From Sutcliffiella horikoshii (GTDB lineage: Bacteria; Bacillota; Bacilli; Bacillales; Bacillaceae_I), in the NCBI GenBank assembly GCA_001636495.1, contig KV440964.1, positions 3,550,666 through 3,614,665 on the forward strand: a stretch of 64,000 bases of DNA, given 5' to 3'. The notes under the pieces are model-generated. The model was not told the DNA's origin. It saw nothing but the letters and a program-made list of their open reading frames with translations, and ran no database searches. Within the stretch, counting starts at the first letter, position 1, and every line of letters starts with the position of its first letter. The position numbers and the translations under genes were made by a program. Shown here in pieces: positions 1-8,330 of this stretch.

Positions 1-628
1 CACTGTAAGGAATCAAACTGTACATGGCAGGAGCTGTTTGAGGGTTGCCACCAATGTATAAAGTTTGTAGAGAGTAGGCTTCCCGGAGATGTTCATCCTT
101 GAAGAAGGTTCCAGCAAATTTTTTCGTGGATTGATAAGCTTTTAATCTGAGAAGAGACTTCAAGTTCTTTCCCGTCCAAAAATCCCTTTTTCTCGTAAAT
201 GATTTTTCCAGAAAGGAAGCCTGCCCTATCTCAAAGCTTTTGCGCATCTCTTCCATGTATTTCGTGAAACCTTCCTCTTCTCCAGGGAAAACTTCGCTCA
301 ATTCATTTAGTTGCCTATCGACGTCTTTGTACTTCGTGTACCTTTTTCCATCCTTGAAATGAATGGAGTACAAGGTATCAAGTCCCAGAAGCTCCCATGC
401 GTCACCTGAAACACCTGCCTCATCCAATATCCCTTTTAACATGTGAGGAAGGAGGACGATGGTTGGCCCTTTATCAATTCGGTAACCTTCTTTTTCGACA
501 AAAGATAGGCGACCTCCTGCTTGATTTTCTTTTTCATAGATGCTCACTTCAAATCCCTGCTTCTTTAAAAGAAGCGCTGTGATCATCCCACCTATTCCTG
601 CTCCTGCTATTGCAATATGTCTACTCAT
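1..628 (-). CDS. Carotenoid desaturase/oxygenase family protein (CrtI/CrtN-like), C-terminus outside window
   Basis: FAD-dependent amine-oxidase-fold enzyme of the phytoene desaturase family, expected to dehydrogenate or oxidise a carotenoid precursor at the membrane. About 209 N-terminal codons are visible; the rest lies beyond the left edge. The start reads MSRHIAIAGAGIGG, with the dinucleotide-binding GxGxxG at residues 9-14, followed by EKENQAGGR and GPTIVLLPH, both typical of CrtI/CrtN/CrtP proteins. The ATG overlaps the stop of the upstream desaturase by 4 bases (ATGA), so the two are probably translationally coupled. A paired arrangement of desaturase genes suggests one desaturase and one terminal oxidase, or two desaturation steps, but sequence alone does not say which is which. 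Confidence 0.85.
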   Translation of the reverse strand, partial: MSRHIAIAGAGIGGMITALLLKKQGFEVSIYEKENQAGGRLSFVEKEGYRIDKGPTIVLLPHMLKGILDEAGVSGDAWELLGLDTLYSIHFKDGKRYTKYKDVDRQLNELSEVFPGEEEGFTKYMEEMRKSFEIGQASFLEKSFTRKRDFWTGKNLKSLLRLKAYQSTKKFAGTFFKDEHLREAYSLQTLYIGGNPQTAPAMYSLIPYS

Positions 629-2151
629 TGAGCTTTCTCCAATCTTTTCGCTTGGAAGCTTTTTTGAGGTTGTGTTTCATATTTTTCATGTAATAGTCCG
701 GCAGTGATACGTGCTGACTCCAATATGGTGGGCAACCCGCTTCCTGGATGGGTCCCACCGCCGACAAGCCAGCAGTTATCCAACTCTTCGAATCTGTTAT
801 GTGGACGGAGCACCATCATTTGACTAAGCTGATGTCCAAGGTTAAAAGTGGCCCCTTTATATACAAGCACTTCTTTCTCCCAATCTTCTGGAGTAATAAT
901 CTTCTCTATTTCAATATGATTTCTAAGATCTTTGAACCCGCTTTTCTTTTCTAGTGTCTCAAACACCAATTCCTTGAATCTCTCCTTATTATCCTGCCAA
1001 TCAATGTTACTGAAATTGTTAGGGACAGGCGCAAGGATATAAAGGGCTGACTTGCCCTTAGGAGCCAATGTAGGATCTGTAACCGATGCATTTTGTACAT
1101 AAATGGAAGGGTCACTGGAGAGCTTTTTCGTTTTCGTGATCTCTTCCACATTCCTTTTGTAATCCTCGGCAAATATAATGCTATGGTGAGGAAGGTCGTA
1201 CACCTTATCCAGCCCGAGGTAGATCATGAAGGTAGAACAGGAAAATTTCTTCTTTTCTAATTTTCGCTTGCTGTATTTTTTCAGCACTTTATCGTCCACC
1301 AGATTGGTCATGACGTGGGCAAAGTCACCATTGACCACAACCTCATCCGCTTCGACCTTTGACCCGTCCTCTAAAATCACACCAATCACTTTACGCCCTT
1401 TTAGCCACAGCTTTTTTACGCCAGTGCCAAGGCTAATCGTTCCACCGTGCTCTTTCACGACCTTAGCCATGCTTTCGGAAAGCTGATTGACCCCGCCGAT
1501 AGGATGATAGATTCCATAAGCATGTTCCATCCAGGAAAGGATAGAAAAAGCACCTGGACATTCCCAAGGTGACATTCCCAAGTATTTAGATTGGAAAGTG
1601 AAAGCAAGCTTCAGCTGTTCTTCACGGAAGTATTTGCTTAATTGATCATACAGGCTGCTGCCAAGACTCAATTGCGGAAGAGCTTTAATGACCTTCCATT
1701 GAAAATAATGATAGAAACGGTCCATTCTCCCTTGGAGAATAGGAGTCAGTGCGTCCATCCGTTTTTCCGTTTCCGACATGAACCGCTCATAGCCTTCTCC
1801 ATCACCTGGAAAATACTTTTCGATGGTCTGTTTCATTTTCTCTTGATCACGAGTTACCATAAATGATTTATCTGGGAAAACAAGTTCATACATATCCTTT
1901 AATTCTTTCATTTCCATGTAGTCATGCATGTTCCGTTTCGATTCCTCGAATATCTCTTCAGCAATTTGAGGCATACTCAGAAAGGTTGGGCCCATGTCAA
2001 ACGTAAACTCCCCAATTTTCATGGCAGAGTTCCGGCCTCCAACATAATGTTGCTTTTCCATTACGCTCACTTGATAACCTTTGGCGGAAAGCATCATTGC
2101 AGCTGCCAAACCGCCTGGTCCTGCGCCAACCACGATTATTTTCTTACTCAT
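625..2151 (-). CDS. Phytoene/diapophytoene desaturase family protein (CrtI/CrtN-like)
   Basis: 508-residue FAD-dependent carotenoid desaturase, probably acting on C30 or C40 polyenes at the membrane. GAGPGG at residues 9-14 binds the FAD ADP moiety. Residues 464-474 (GGGTHPGSGLP) form the C-terminal FAD motif of the CrtI family. Middle blocks such as SCSTFMIYLGLDK and DPSIYVQNASVTDPTLAPKGK match the CrtN/CrtI family pattern. It is the first visible gene of a leftward operon and overlaps the next desaturase by 4 bases. A good sigma-A promoter with tandem repeats lies just upstream. No squalene/phytoene synthase (crtM/crtB) is visible, so the substrate (diapophytoene versus phytoene) is undecided. 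Confidence 0.9.
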   Translation of the reverse strand: MSKKIIVVGAGPGGLAAAMMLSAKGYQVSVMEKQHYVGGRNSAMKIGEFTFDMGPTFLSMPQIAEEIFEESKRNMHDYMEMKELKDMYELVFPDKSFMVTRDQEKMKQTIEKYFPGDGEGYERFMSETEKRMDALTPILQGRMDRFYHYFQWKVIKALPQLSLGSSLYDQLSKYFREEQLKLAFTFQSKYLGMSPWECPGAFSILSWMEHAYGIYHPIGGVNQLSESMAKVVKEHGGTISLGTGVKKLWLKGRKVIGVILEDGSKVEADEVVVNGDFAHVMTNLVDDKVLKKYSKRKLEKKKFSCSTFMIYLGLDKVYDLPHHSIIFAEDYKRNVEEITKTKKLSSDPSIYVQNASVTDPTLAPKGKSALYILAPVPNNFSNIDWQDNKERFKELVFETLEKKSGFKDLRNHIEIEKIITPEDWEKEVLVYKGATFNLGHQLSQMMVLRPHNRFEELDNCWLVGGGTHPGSGLPTILESARITAGLLHEKYETQPQKSFQAKRLEKAQ

Positions 2152-2190
2152 CTTTAGTACGCCTCCTCATTCCAAACACACGTTCAATAA

Positions 2191-2240
2191 TTAAACAAAG
2201 ATTATACAAACATTATACATAATAATCTTTGTTCATACAA
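2191..2240 (-). promoter_or_regulatory. Carotenoid operon promoter with three tandem 11-bp repeats (CarH/LitR-type operator candidate)
   Basis: On the minus strand a -35 TTGTAT (2240-2235) and a -10 TATAAT (2217-2212) are separated by exactly 17 bases. On the plus strand, three contiguous 11-bp direct repeats (2191-2201, 2202-2212, 2213-2223) each fit nTnnACAnnnn, the repeat I recall for B12-dependent MerR-family light regulators (CarH/LitR). They cover the -10 and start region. A 12-bp perfect inverted repeat (2194-2205 with 2222-2233) overlaps the same DNA, so another regulator type is possible. Confidence 0.6.
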
Positions 2241-2300
2241 TCGATAACTCTCTATTATGTATATCTGTTAGCCTTAGAAGGCTTGTCTATTGGAATGTTG

Positions 2301-2330
2301 AAATAAAAACTCCCCCACGAGGAGTTTTCA
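2301..2330 (-). terminator. Rho-independent terminator of asnO
   Basis: Arms 2306-2313 and 2321-2328 form an 8-bp stem. On the minus strand the stem runs into a T-rich tail. Confidence 0.75.
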
Positions 2331-2393
2331 TCTCTCTAATACAATAAAGCGCATACTACTTCAATAAAAACACACTTGCCCTTTATTAGCAAT

Positions 2394-4244
2394 TTATTCC
2401 TTTATTGTTACTCCGTATTGAGTAAACCATACATGAATTTGTGCGAGGTGCGCGAGAAGCTGCGGACCAGTCATCAACTGTCCGAACCAAGGCACTTGAA
2501 AGGCTTTTCCTTCTGAAGAAACAATGTCTTGGAGCTTCTTTTTATCAAAAAACTCAAGCAGCGGACTCGTATTATCCTGAAGAATTTCTTCCAGCCAATG
2601 TTTGACGAGATTCGTATAAACAGGATGATGGGTCTTAGGATACGGACTCTTTTTGCGGTAAAGAACTTCCTCAGGCAATATCCCCTCCAAAGCCTTTCTC
2701 AAAATTCCTTTCTCCCTGTTGCCATGCATTTTCATTTCCCAAGGGATGTTCCAAACATATTCCACTAAACGGTGGTCGGCAAATGGTACACGCACCTCAA
2801 GGCTAGCTCCCATGCTCATTCTGTCCTTACGATCAAGGAGTGTGGTCATGAACCAAATCATATTCAAGTAGAAAAGTTCCCTTCTGCGAGATTCCAATAG
2901 ACTTTCCCCTTCTAATCTCGGAGTCTCCCTCACTGTTTCTTCAAATTTTGACGTAATATATTCATCCAGTTTCAGCTTTCGTCTCCATTCCGGTCTGAGC
3001 AACTCCATCCTCGCCTGTGTGGAACGCATCCAAGGAAAGTTACTGGATGCCAAGTCTTCCGGTCTATGGAACCATGGATATCCACCGAAGATTTCATCGG
3101 CACACTCCCCTGATAGACTGACCACATAGTTTTGTTTGATTTCCCGGCAGAACCACAAAAGGGAGGAATCGATGTCTGCCATTCCCGGCTGGTCACGGAC
3201 AAGTACCGCTTCCTTCAGATAGGCTGCGAGATTTGTCTGCGAAATGACGGAGCGGTGATGGACCGTTCCAAAGGATTCCGTCATTTTCCTGATCCATTTT
3301 TCATCGGAGTTTGGCTGAAATTCATTCGCTTTAAAATATTTATCATTTTCCTCATAATCAATGGAATACGTATTTAACGGAGGTTTTCCTTCCTTTTTGA
3401 AAGCATTGGCTGCAATCGCGGTAATTGCACTGGAATCAAGTCCACCTGAGAGAAACGTACATACCGGCACATCCGACACGAGCTGCCTTGTCACCGCATC
3501 TGTAAACAAATAACGAACCTTCTCTACCGTTTCATCCAACGTGTCAGTATGTGGTTTGCTTTCCACATTCCAATAACGCTTGATCTTTAACCCTCCGCTT
3601 TTGGATAATACGAGAAGATGAGCTGGCCGGAGCTCTTTAATATCATGGAACAATCCGTGGCCAGGGGAACGGGAGGGGCCAAGGCCAAAGATTTCTGCCA
3701 AGCCATCATACCCAACTTGACTCGACACATCCGGATGGGCCAGGACCGCTTTCAATTCCGATCCAAATATCAGTTTCCCTTCCTTTTCATGGTAAAAAAA
3801 CGGCTTTACCCCGAGTCGGTCCCTTGCGATGAACAATTGTTCTTTTTCTTCATCCCAGATCGCAAAAGCAAAAATGCCATTCAAATGATGGACACATTCT
3901 TCCTTCCATTCCATATAGGCAGTCAGCAGCACCTCTGTATCAGAGTGACCTCGAAAGGAATAGCCTCTCGCTAAAAGCTCCTTTCTGATATCTTCGGTGT
4001 TATAGAGCTCCCCGTTGTAACAGATGGTATAGTTCTTTTCACCCTTTGTTCTTGTCATAGGCTGTTTGCCACCCTCCAAGTCAACAACAGCCAAGCGTTT
4101 ATGTCCGAATGCCGCATGACGGTCCATCCAGACATTTGTATCATCTGGCCCTCGAAACGATAATGTTTCCGCCATTTTTTTCACTATATCTTTCTGATCC
4201 TTAATATCCCTTTTGAGATCAATCCATCCTGTAATACCGCACAT
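2394..4244 (-). CDS. asnO: Asparagine synthase (glutamine-hydrolysing), AsnO type
   Basis: Converts aspartate, glutamine and ATP to asparagine. 616 residues, close to B. subtilis AsnO (YisO). Cys2 follows the initiator Met and becomes the N-terminal nucleophile of the class II glutaminase domain (about residues 2-210), with RGPDD at 31-35 and NGELYN at 77-82. The synthetase domain carries the ATP-pyrophosphatase loop SGGLDSS at residues 266-272. The block QPGMADIDSSLLWFC is, as I recall it, of the AsnO type rather than AsnB. In B. subtilis AsnO is linked to sporulation. It is followed by its own terminator, and yisN is divergent, as in the yis region of B. subtilis. Confidence 0.92.
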   Translation of the reverse strand: MCGITGWIDLKRDIKDQKDIVKKMAETLSFRGPDDTNVWMDRHAAFGHKRLAVVDLEGGKQPMTRTKGEKNYTICYNGELYNTEDIRKELLARGYSFRGHSDTEVLLTAYMEWKEECVHHLNGIFAFAIWDEEKEQLFIARDRLGVKPFFYHEKEGKLIFGSELKAVLAHPDVSSQVGYDGLAEIFGLGPSRSPGHGLFHDIKELRPAHLLVLSKSGGLKIKRYWNVESKPHTDTLDETVEKVRYLFTDAVTRQLVSDVPVCTFLSGGLDSSAITAIAANAFKKEGKPPLNTYSIDYEENDKYFKANEFQPNSDEKWIRKMTESFGTVHHRSVISQTNLAAYLKEAVLVRDQPGMADIDSSLLWFCREIKQNYVVSLSGECADEIFGGYPWFHRPEDLASSNFPWMRSTQARMELLRPEWRRKLKLDEYITSKFEETVRETPRLEGESLLESRRRELFYLNMIWFMTTLLDRKDRMSMGASLEVRVPFADHRLVEYVWNIPWEMKMHGNREKGILRKALEGILPEEVLYRKKSPYPKTHHPVYTNLVKHWLEEILQDNTSPLLEFFDKKKLQDIVSSEGKAFQVPWFGQLMTGPQLLAHLAQIHVWFTQYGVTIKE

Positions 4245-4484
4245 ATTGTCCCATCCACTCCTTTGCTTTAAGCAAACTACGGCTGTTCTATACTATGCCG
4301 GGAGTGCTTATACCATGAACTGGAGAAAGAGTTTACACGACATTTCCATGTTAGTCCTCCTTCCAGTATTTGTACGGACATTTAATATAAGTACTTCCCG
4401 TTTAAAGCTTTATCAAGTAGGGAAGAATGGCAGAAACAAAGGTTTATCCCCTACAAAACTTCATGATTACTGGAGGAAACGACT

Positions 4485-5063
4485 GTGAATCTTCAAAAAA
4501 GGAAAAGCATCATTTATGAGCAAAAACGTTCCTTTACTTGCGGGACGATCGAAAACATAAATGAACAATGGATATTTTTTGAGGCGGAGGACGATGAAGC
4601 GTTCCTGCTCGAGGAAATTTCAGAAGAGGGTATTGAAATACTTCTCTCCAATGAATGGGTACCAGGAGTACTTTTAGAAACAAGTCAGGTGATCTTACAT
4701 ACAAAACATCTATATGAATTGAATAACGGCGATGCAGTCCGTGTGCGCAAAAAACTTCCTCAACCTTATATGGAGTTGCTAGAAGAGCTAACGGAAGATG
4801 CCTTCATTAAATTCACCACCCTTTTAAACAAATCCAACATTTCGCTGTATGATTGCATTTATTGTCACAATACCATGCAGTTTATGGATCATGTCAAAGA
4901 GCCGTCAGGAGTAAATTTCTTGGTGTATGATAATGAAACATTCATCTGTTCCGTCCAGCACCATTTTACTCGAGGAAAATCTGTGACGGACCGTTTTGAA
5001 TATACCCTTCAGACAGGGAAACGGTATATGTTTACGAATATGGAACGCAGAAAAGCAGAATAG
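4485..5063 (+). CDS. yisN: YisN-like protein (DUF2777 family)
   Basis: 192-residue soluble protein of unknown function. Assignment rests mainly on position: in B. subtilis yisN (DUF2777) lies next to asnO and yisL, as here. The start is GTG at 4485, chosen because GGAGGA at 4472-4477 sits at ideal distance. The N-terminal half is acidic and includes EDDEAFLLEEISEEG. A CIYCHN motif near residue 125 might bind metal but is a single CxxC. No signal peptide or membrane segment is seen. The gene is followed by a bidirectional terminator shared with yisL. Confidence 0.7.
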   Translation: MNLQKRKSIIYEQKRSFTCGTIENINEQWIFFEAEDDEAFLLEEISEEGIEILLSNEWVPGVLLETSQVILHTKHLYELNNGDAVRVRKKLPQPYMELLEELTEDAFIKFTTLLNKSNISLYDCIYCHNTMQFMDHVKEPSGVNFLVYDNETFICSVQHHFTRGKSVTDRFEYTLQTGKRYMFTNMERRKAE

Positions 5064-5110
5064 GACAAAAAAAACGTGACCCGGTTAATTCGGATCACGT
5101 TTTCTTCGTT
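5064..5110. terminator. Bidirectional terminator between yisN and yisL
   Basis: Nine-base arms 5071-5079 and 5095-5103 form a stem, flanked by an A-run on the left and a T-rich stretch on the right, so it can serve both convergent genes. Confidence 0.8.
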
Positions 5111-5117
5111 TAATAGA

Positions 5118-5456
5118 TTACATCGGCAAGCTGAAGCCTAAGTGGATGATATAAGCCAAAGCCAGCACAAATAGTACCCATACCACAACAGTGGACTTTC
5201 CTTTTCTTGTACGGACAGAGATCATCTCCATCAAGCCAATTACCAAGATACCTAATACCATTTTCAATACATATTGACCGTTTGTAATCCAACCCCAGCC
5301 AAGCTGCAATCCAGTAACTACAATAAGTATGTAGAACAATCTCAATACCATCGAAGTGATCTTCGCACCTTTTGCTTTTCCTGCCTTCGTTAAAACAAGC
5401 ACAACAACAAAAAGAATAAGTGCAATTGCCCATGTGGAAATATGCGCGTGTGTCAT
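5118..5456 (-). CDS. yisL: YisL-like small membrane protein (UPF0344/DUF1516)
   Basis: 112-residue integral membrane protein of unknown function. The start MTHAHISTW and the internal GKAKGAKITSMVLRLFYILI closely resemble what I recall of B. subtilis YisL, and the yisK-yisL-yisN order agrees. About four hydrophobic segments span nearly the whole protein (roughly 9-23, 36-55, 66-80, 89-110). GGAGG lies eleven bases before the ATG at 5456. Another ORF in an overlapping frame on the same strand is only a shadow. Confidence 0.85.
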   Translation of the reverse strand: MTHAHISTWAIALILFVVVLVLTKAGKAKGAKITSMVLRLFYILIVVTGLQLGWGWITNGQYVLKMVLGILVIGLMEMISVRTRKGKSTVVVWVLFVLALAYIIHLGFSLPM

Positions 5457-5591
5457 TTTTTCTAACCTCCTTCAATCAACTCAAAACTACTTGTATCATA
5501 CCATACAGTCCGAAAAAAACTAAATAAATTACCTTAATATAAGATTTTGAATTTTAACAAAGCTCTTTTCTCAAAGAACTTGTTACCCGCT

Positions 5592-5621
5592 AGTAAAAAG
5601 TCGGCAATTGGACTTTTTACT
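5592..5621. repeat. Perfect 11-bp inverted repeat upstream of rocD and yisL
   Basis: Arms 5592-5602 (agtaaaaagtc) and 5611-5621 are separated by 8 bases. There is no T-run on either side, so it does not look like a terminator; an operator or RNA hairpin is more likely. Confidence 0.6.
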
Positions 5622-5730
5622 GTTTACCTACTCTTAACGAGCCATTCAATTTATTCTGTTTTTACAGGAAAAGAGCACGACAGCACAAAGTATAACGGCT
5701 AATATGAATATTCGTAAAAACAACAATTTT

Positions 5731-5760
5731 TTCGAAAATAGTCATTAACAATGATATAAT
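5731..5760 (+). promoter_or_regulatory. Probable sigma-A promoter of rocD
   Basis: TATAAT at 5755-5760 lies 18 bases after a weak -35 TTCGAA (5731-5736). The surrounding AATTTTTTCGAAAATA resembles a degraded CodY box. No -24/-12 sigma-L signature was found, unlike B. subtilis rocD. Confidence 0.5.
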
Positions 5761-5804
5761 ACCCTTGAAAGCCATTACATTGATTAGATGGAGGTATTTC
5801 ATAT

Positions 5805-7001
5805 ATGACAACCAAAACTCATGACATCATCAGTATCACAGAAAAATTCGGTGCCAATAACTATCATCCACTTCCAATCGTTATCTCTAAAGCGGAAGGT
5901 GTTTGGGTGGAAGACCCGGAAGGCAATAAATACATGGACATGCTTAGTGCCTATTCCGCAGTCAACCAGGGGCATCGTCATCCTAAAATTATTCAAGCAT
6001 TAAAAGATCAGGCAGATAAAATCACGTTAACATCCCGTGCTTTCCATAATGATCAGCTCGGACCTTGGTATGAAAAAATGGCTGCGTTAACTAACAAAAA
6101 CATGGTCCTGCCGATGAACACAGGTGCAGAAGCTGTTGAAACGGCAGTAAAGGCTGTTCGCCGATGGGCTTATGATGTAAAAGGTGTACCTGTCAATCAA
6201 GCAGAAATCATTGTATGTGAAGATAATTTCCACGGCCGTACGATGACCGCTGTATCTATGTCTTCCAGTGAAGAGTACCAGCAAGGTTTCGGACCGATGC
6301 TTCCTGGCATAAAAGTGATTCCTTATGGAAGCATTGAAGCGTTGAAGGGTGCCATCACACCTAACACTGCCGCTTTCATTTTCGAACCGATCCAAGGAGA
6401 GGCTGGAATTAACATTCCTGCTGAAGGATTCCTAACTGAAGCTTATGAAGTATGTCAAGCAAACAACGTATTATATGTAGCCGATGAAATCCAGGCAGGC
6501 CTTGGCCGTTCAGGCAAACTTTTCGCTTGTGACTGGGAGAATGTTGAGCCTGATATGTACATATTAGGAAAAGCGCTTGGTGGAGGGGTATTCCCGATTT
6601 CTTGCGTAGCTGCAAACAAAGATATCCTAGGTGTATTCAACCCAGGATCCCACGGCTCCACTTTTGGAGGAAACCCATTGGCGTGTGCCGTATCAATGGC
6701 ATCATTGGAAGTGTTAGAGGACGAAAAATTGGTAGAACGCTCCTTTGACCTAGGCAACTATATGATGGAAGAATTGCGCACCATCAATAACCCTGCCATC
6801 AAGGAAGTGCGCGGCCGCGGACTCTTTATCGGCGTGGAACTGACTGAAGCTGCCCGCCCTTACTGTGAAAAACTTAAAGAAGAAGGTTTATTGTGTAAGG
6901 AAACCCATGAAACGGTAATCCGCTTTGCACCGCCTTTAATCATTTCCAAGAAAGACCTGGATTGGGCGATTGATAAAGTGAAGAAAGTATTGTCTGTTTA
7001 A
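5805..7001 (+). CDS. rocD: Ornithine aminotransferase
   Basis: Class III PLP-dependent aminotransferase that converts ornithine and 2-oxoglutarate to glutamate-5-semialdehyde and glutamate, linking arginine breakdown to proline and glutamate. 398 residues, the normal RocD length. Visible family features are the substrate and cofactor region [15 protein letters not shown] (105-119), NFHGRTM (141-147), the PLP-contacting DEIQ at 227-230 and the Schiff-base lysine K256 in [14 protein letters not shown] precedes the ATG at 5805. It is monocistronic, with a strong terminator directly after. No other roc genes are adjacent. Confidence 0.95.
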   Translation: MTTKTHDIISITEKFGANNYHPLPIVISKAEGVWVEDPEGNKYMDMLSAYSAVNQGHRHPKIIQALKDQADKITLTSRAFHNDQLGPWYEKMAALTNKNMVLPMNTGAEAVETAVKAVRRWAYDVKGVPVNQAEIIVCEDNFHGRTMTAVSMSSSEEYQQGFGPMLPGIKVIPYGSIEALKGAITPNTAAFIFEPIQGEAGINIPAEGFLTEAYEVCQANNVLYVADEIQAGLGRSGKLFACDWENVEPDMYILGKALGGGVFPISCVAANKDILGVFNPGSHGSTFGGNPLACAVSMASLEVLEDEKLVERSFDLGNYMMEELRTINNPAIKEVRGRGLFIGVELTEAARPYCEKLKEEGLLCKETHETVIRFAPPLIISKKDLDWAIDKVKKVLSV

Positions 7002-7004
7002 TAA

Positions 7005-7054
7005 AAGCAAAAGCTGTCCAAAAGGTTAGATAAACCTTTTGGACAGCTTTTTTT
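7005..7054. terminator. Strong terminator between rocD and yisK
   Basis: A long stem from about 7009-7027 paired with 7032-7050 is followed by a T-run on the plus strand and has an A-rich left flank. It overlaps the stop of yisK and can serve both genes. Confidence 0.85.
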
Positions 7055-7958
7055 AATCTATTACATTCCTTAATGTTCCGATTTTCTCCACTGACACCTC
7101 TACCACATCCCCCTTTTTCAAAAAGCGAGGAGGCACAAACCCTTTTCCCACACCAGCCGGAGTTCCAGTTGCAATAATATCCCCTGGCTCCAAGGTCATC
7201 CCTTTGGAAATGATCGCAATGATTTCAGGTATCGAGAACATCATCAGTTCCGTAGATGCACGTTGCCGGATCTCCCCATTCACTTTCGTCTCCACCATCA
7301 AGCTTTGTGGGTTTTCCACGAACGATCTATGGACAATTGCCGGTCCCATCGGACACGTACCATCCAGGCTTTTCCCTAAAAAGAATTGTTTATGTCGCTT
7401 CTGCATATCTCGTGCTGTTATATCATTGACGATGGTGTAGCCAAATACATGATCCATGGCAGCTTCAATTGTGATTCCTTTGCCTGACTTCCCGATAACA
7501 ATAGCCAGCTCCCCTTCATAGTCCAGCTGGTCTGTAAGGTCTTCATGGCTCGGGATGGAGGCTTCTGGACCGACAACTGAAGTCGTAGCTTTTGTGAAAA
7601 TCATGATATGCTCCGGTAAGTCGTCTTCACTTCCCATCTCTAACACATGATCCCGGTAGTTCTTTCCGACACAAAAAATATTTTTCTTTGGTCTTGGTAT
7701 CGGGGCATAGAGACGTACTTCCCCCATCGGATAAAAATAGGATTCAGAATCCCTCTGCTTGAATACCCAATCTCTTAACCTAGAGACCGTTTCAATAAAG
7801 GACTCCCCCTGTTCGATCGCTTCTAAGAGAGAGGATGGCCATGTTGTTCCATCCTCTATTTCTCGATGAGCTCTGTGTAGATCTAACACATAATTTTGAG
7901 CCTCATCTGTCAATCCGATTATTCGTTCGCCTTGTATTTCCATTGTTACGAAATGCAT
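7053..7958 (-). CDS. yisK: Fumarylacetoacetate hydrolase-family protein YisK (probable oxaloacetate decarboxylase)
   Basis: FAH-superfamily metal enzyme of 301 residues, the same length I recall for B. subtilis YisK. B. subtilis YisK has been reported to decarboxylate oxaloacetate and to localise with the cytoskeletal protein Mbl; transfer of both roles to this protein is inference. Metal-binding and catalytic acids are visible at E148 and E150 (DYEGELAIVIGK) and D179 (IVNDITARD). FCVGKNYRDH at 95-104 and GDIIATGTPAGVG near the C-terminus are diagnostic of the family. Its place next to yisL supports orthology. It shares a terminator with rocD. Confidence 0.88.
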   Translation of the reverse strand: MHFVTMEIQGERIIGLTDEAQNYVLDLHRAHREIEDGTTWPSSLLEAIEQGESFIETVSRLRDWVFKQRDSESYFYPMGEVRLYAPIPRPKKNIFCVGKNYRDHVLEMGSEDDLPEHIMIFTKATTSVVGPEASIPSHEDLTDQLDYEGELAIVIGKSGKGITIEAAMDHVFGYTIVNDITARDMQKRHKQFFLGKSLDGTCPMGPAIVHRSFVENPQSLMVETKVNGEIRQRASTELMMFSIPEIIAIISKGMTLEPGDIIATGTPAGVGKGFVPPRFLKKGDVVEVSVEKIGTLRNVID

Positions 7959-8115
7959 TTTTCCGGCTTCTCCTTTCCGATCGTGATTGATTCTTTGTAG
8001 TAATTTGTTATATTATGACTTGTTTTATCGAAGTGCTTTTTTTCTTATAAAAGCCGTGCCATAATAAGGACAACCGATTGCGTTACTTAATCTTATAATA
8101 TTGGAGTAGAAAAAA

Positions 8116-8295
8116 ATGTTAGCTTTGAAAATCGAATTAAAAAGGCAGCAAATGATACACTGCGCAAAAGAATACGGATTTACTGCATCCCAAACTGTCC
8201 GATGCAGTCAAGAATTAGATGTCTTGCTGAATAAACAATCGCAACAGCAGATCCCTTTGATGGAAAAGCAAAATAAATATTCCTTTGCACAATGA
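8116..8295 (+). CDS. yisI: Spo0E-like sporulation regulatory aspartyl-phosphatase (YisI-like)
   Basis: 59-residue protein of the Spo0E/YisI/YnzD family, which dephosphorylates Spo0A~P and delays sporulation. The family pattern is clear: IELKRQQMIHCAKEYGF, then the SQELD signature (residues 31-35) followed by VLLN. The whole protein is the two-helix hairpin typical of the family. GGAG at 8103-8106 precedes the ATG. In B. subtilis yisI lies between yisK and gerPA, as here. A hairpin terminator starts two bases after the stop. Confidence 0.85.
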   Translation: MLALKIELKRQQMIHCAKEYGFTASQTVRCSQELDVLLNKQSQQQIPLMEKQNKYSFAQ

Positions 8296-8296
8296 C

Positions 8297-8330
8297 AAAG
8301 ATGTGAGGCTGATGCTCACATCTTTTTAAA
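8297..8330. terminator. Terminator after yisI, overlapping the 3' end of the DUF418 gene
   Basis: 11-bp perfect arms 8297-8307 and 8315-8325 are followed by a short T-run on the plus strand. The left arm flank is weaker on the minus strand. Confidence 0.8.

Larger units (their letters stand above)
5457..5804. other. Gene-free interval between yisL and rocD (348 bp)
   Basis: The interval holds the yisL ribosome binding site at its left end, a perfect 11-bp inverted repeat at 5592-5602/5611-5621, and the rocD promoter near 5731-5760. No credible small ORF was seen. In B. subtilis this spot holds wprA; here rocD occupies the neighbourhood instead. Confidence 0.7.

Noticed and set aside
5110-5475. 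121-codon minus-strand ORF overlapping yisL
   Set aside because: The other frame (5118-5456) has the YisL pattern and the proper ribosome binding site.
5640-5804. Sigma-L (-24/-12) promoter for rocD
   Set aside because: Looked for because B. subtilis rocD uses sigma-L; no GG-N10-GC type pair was found.
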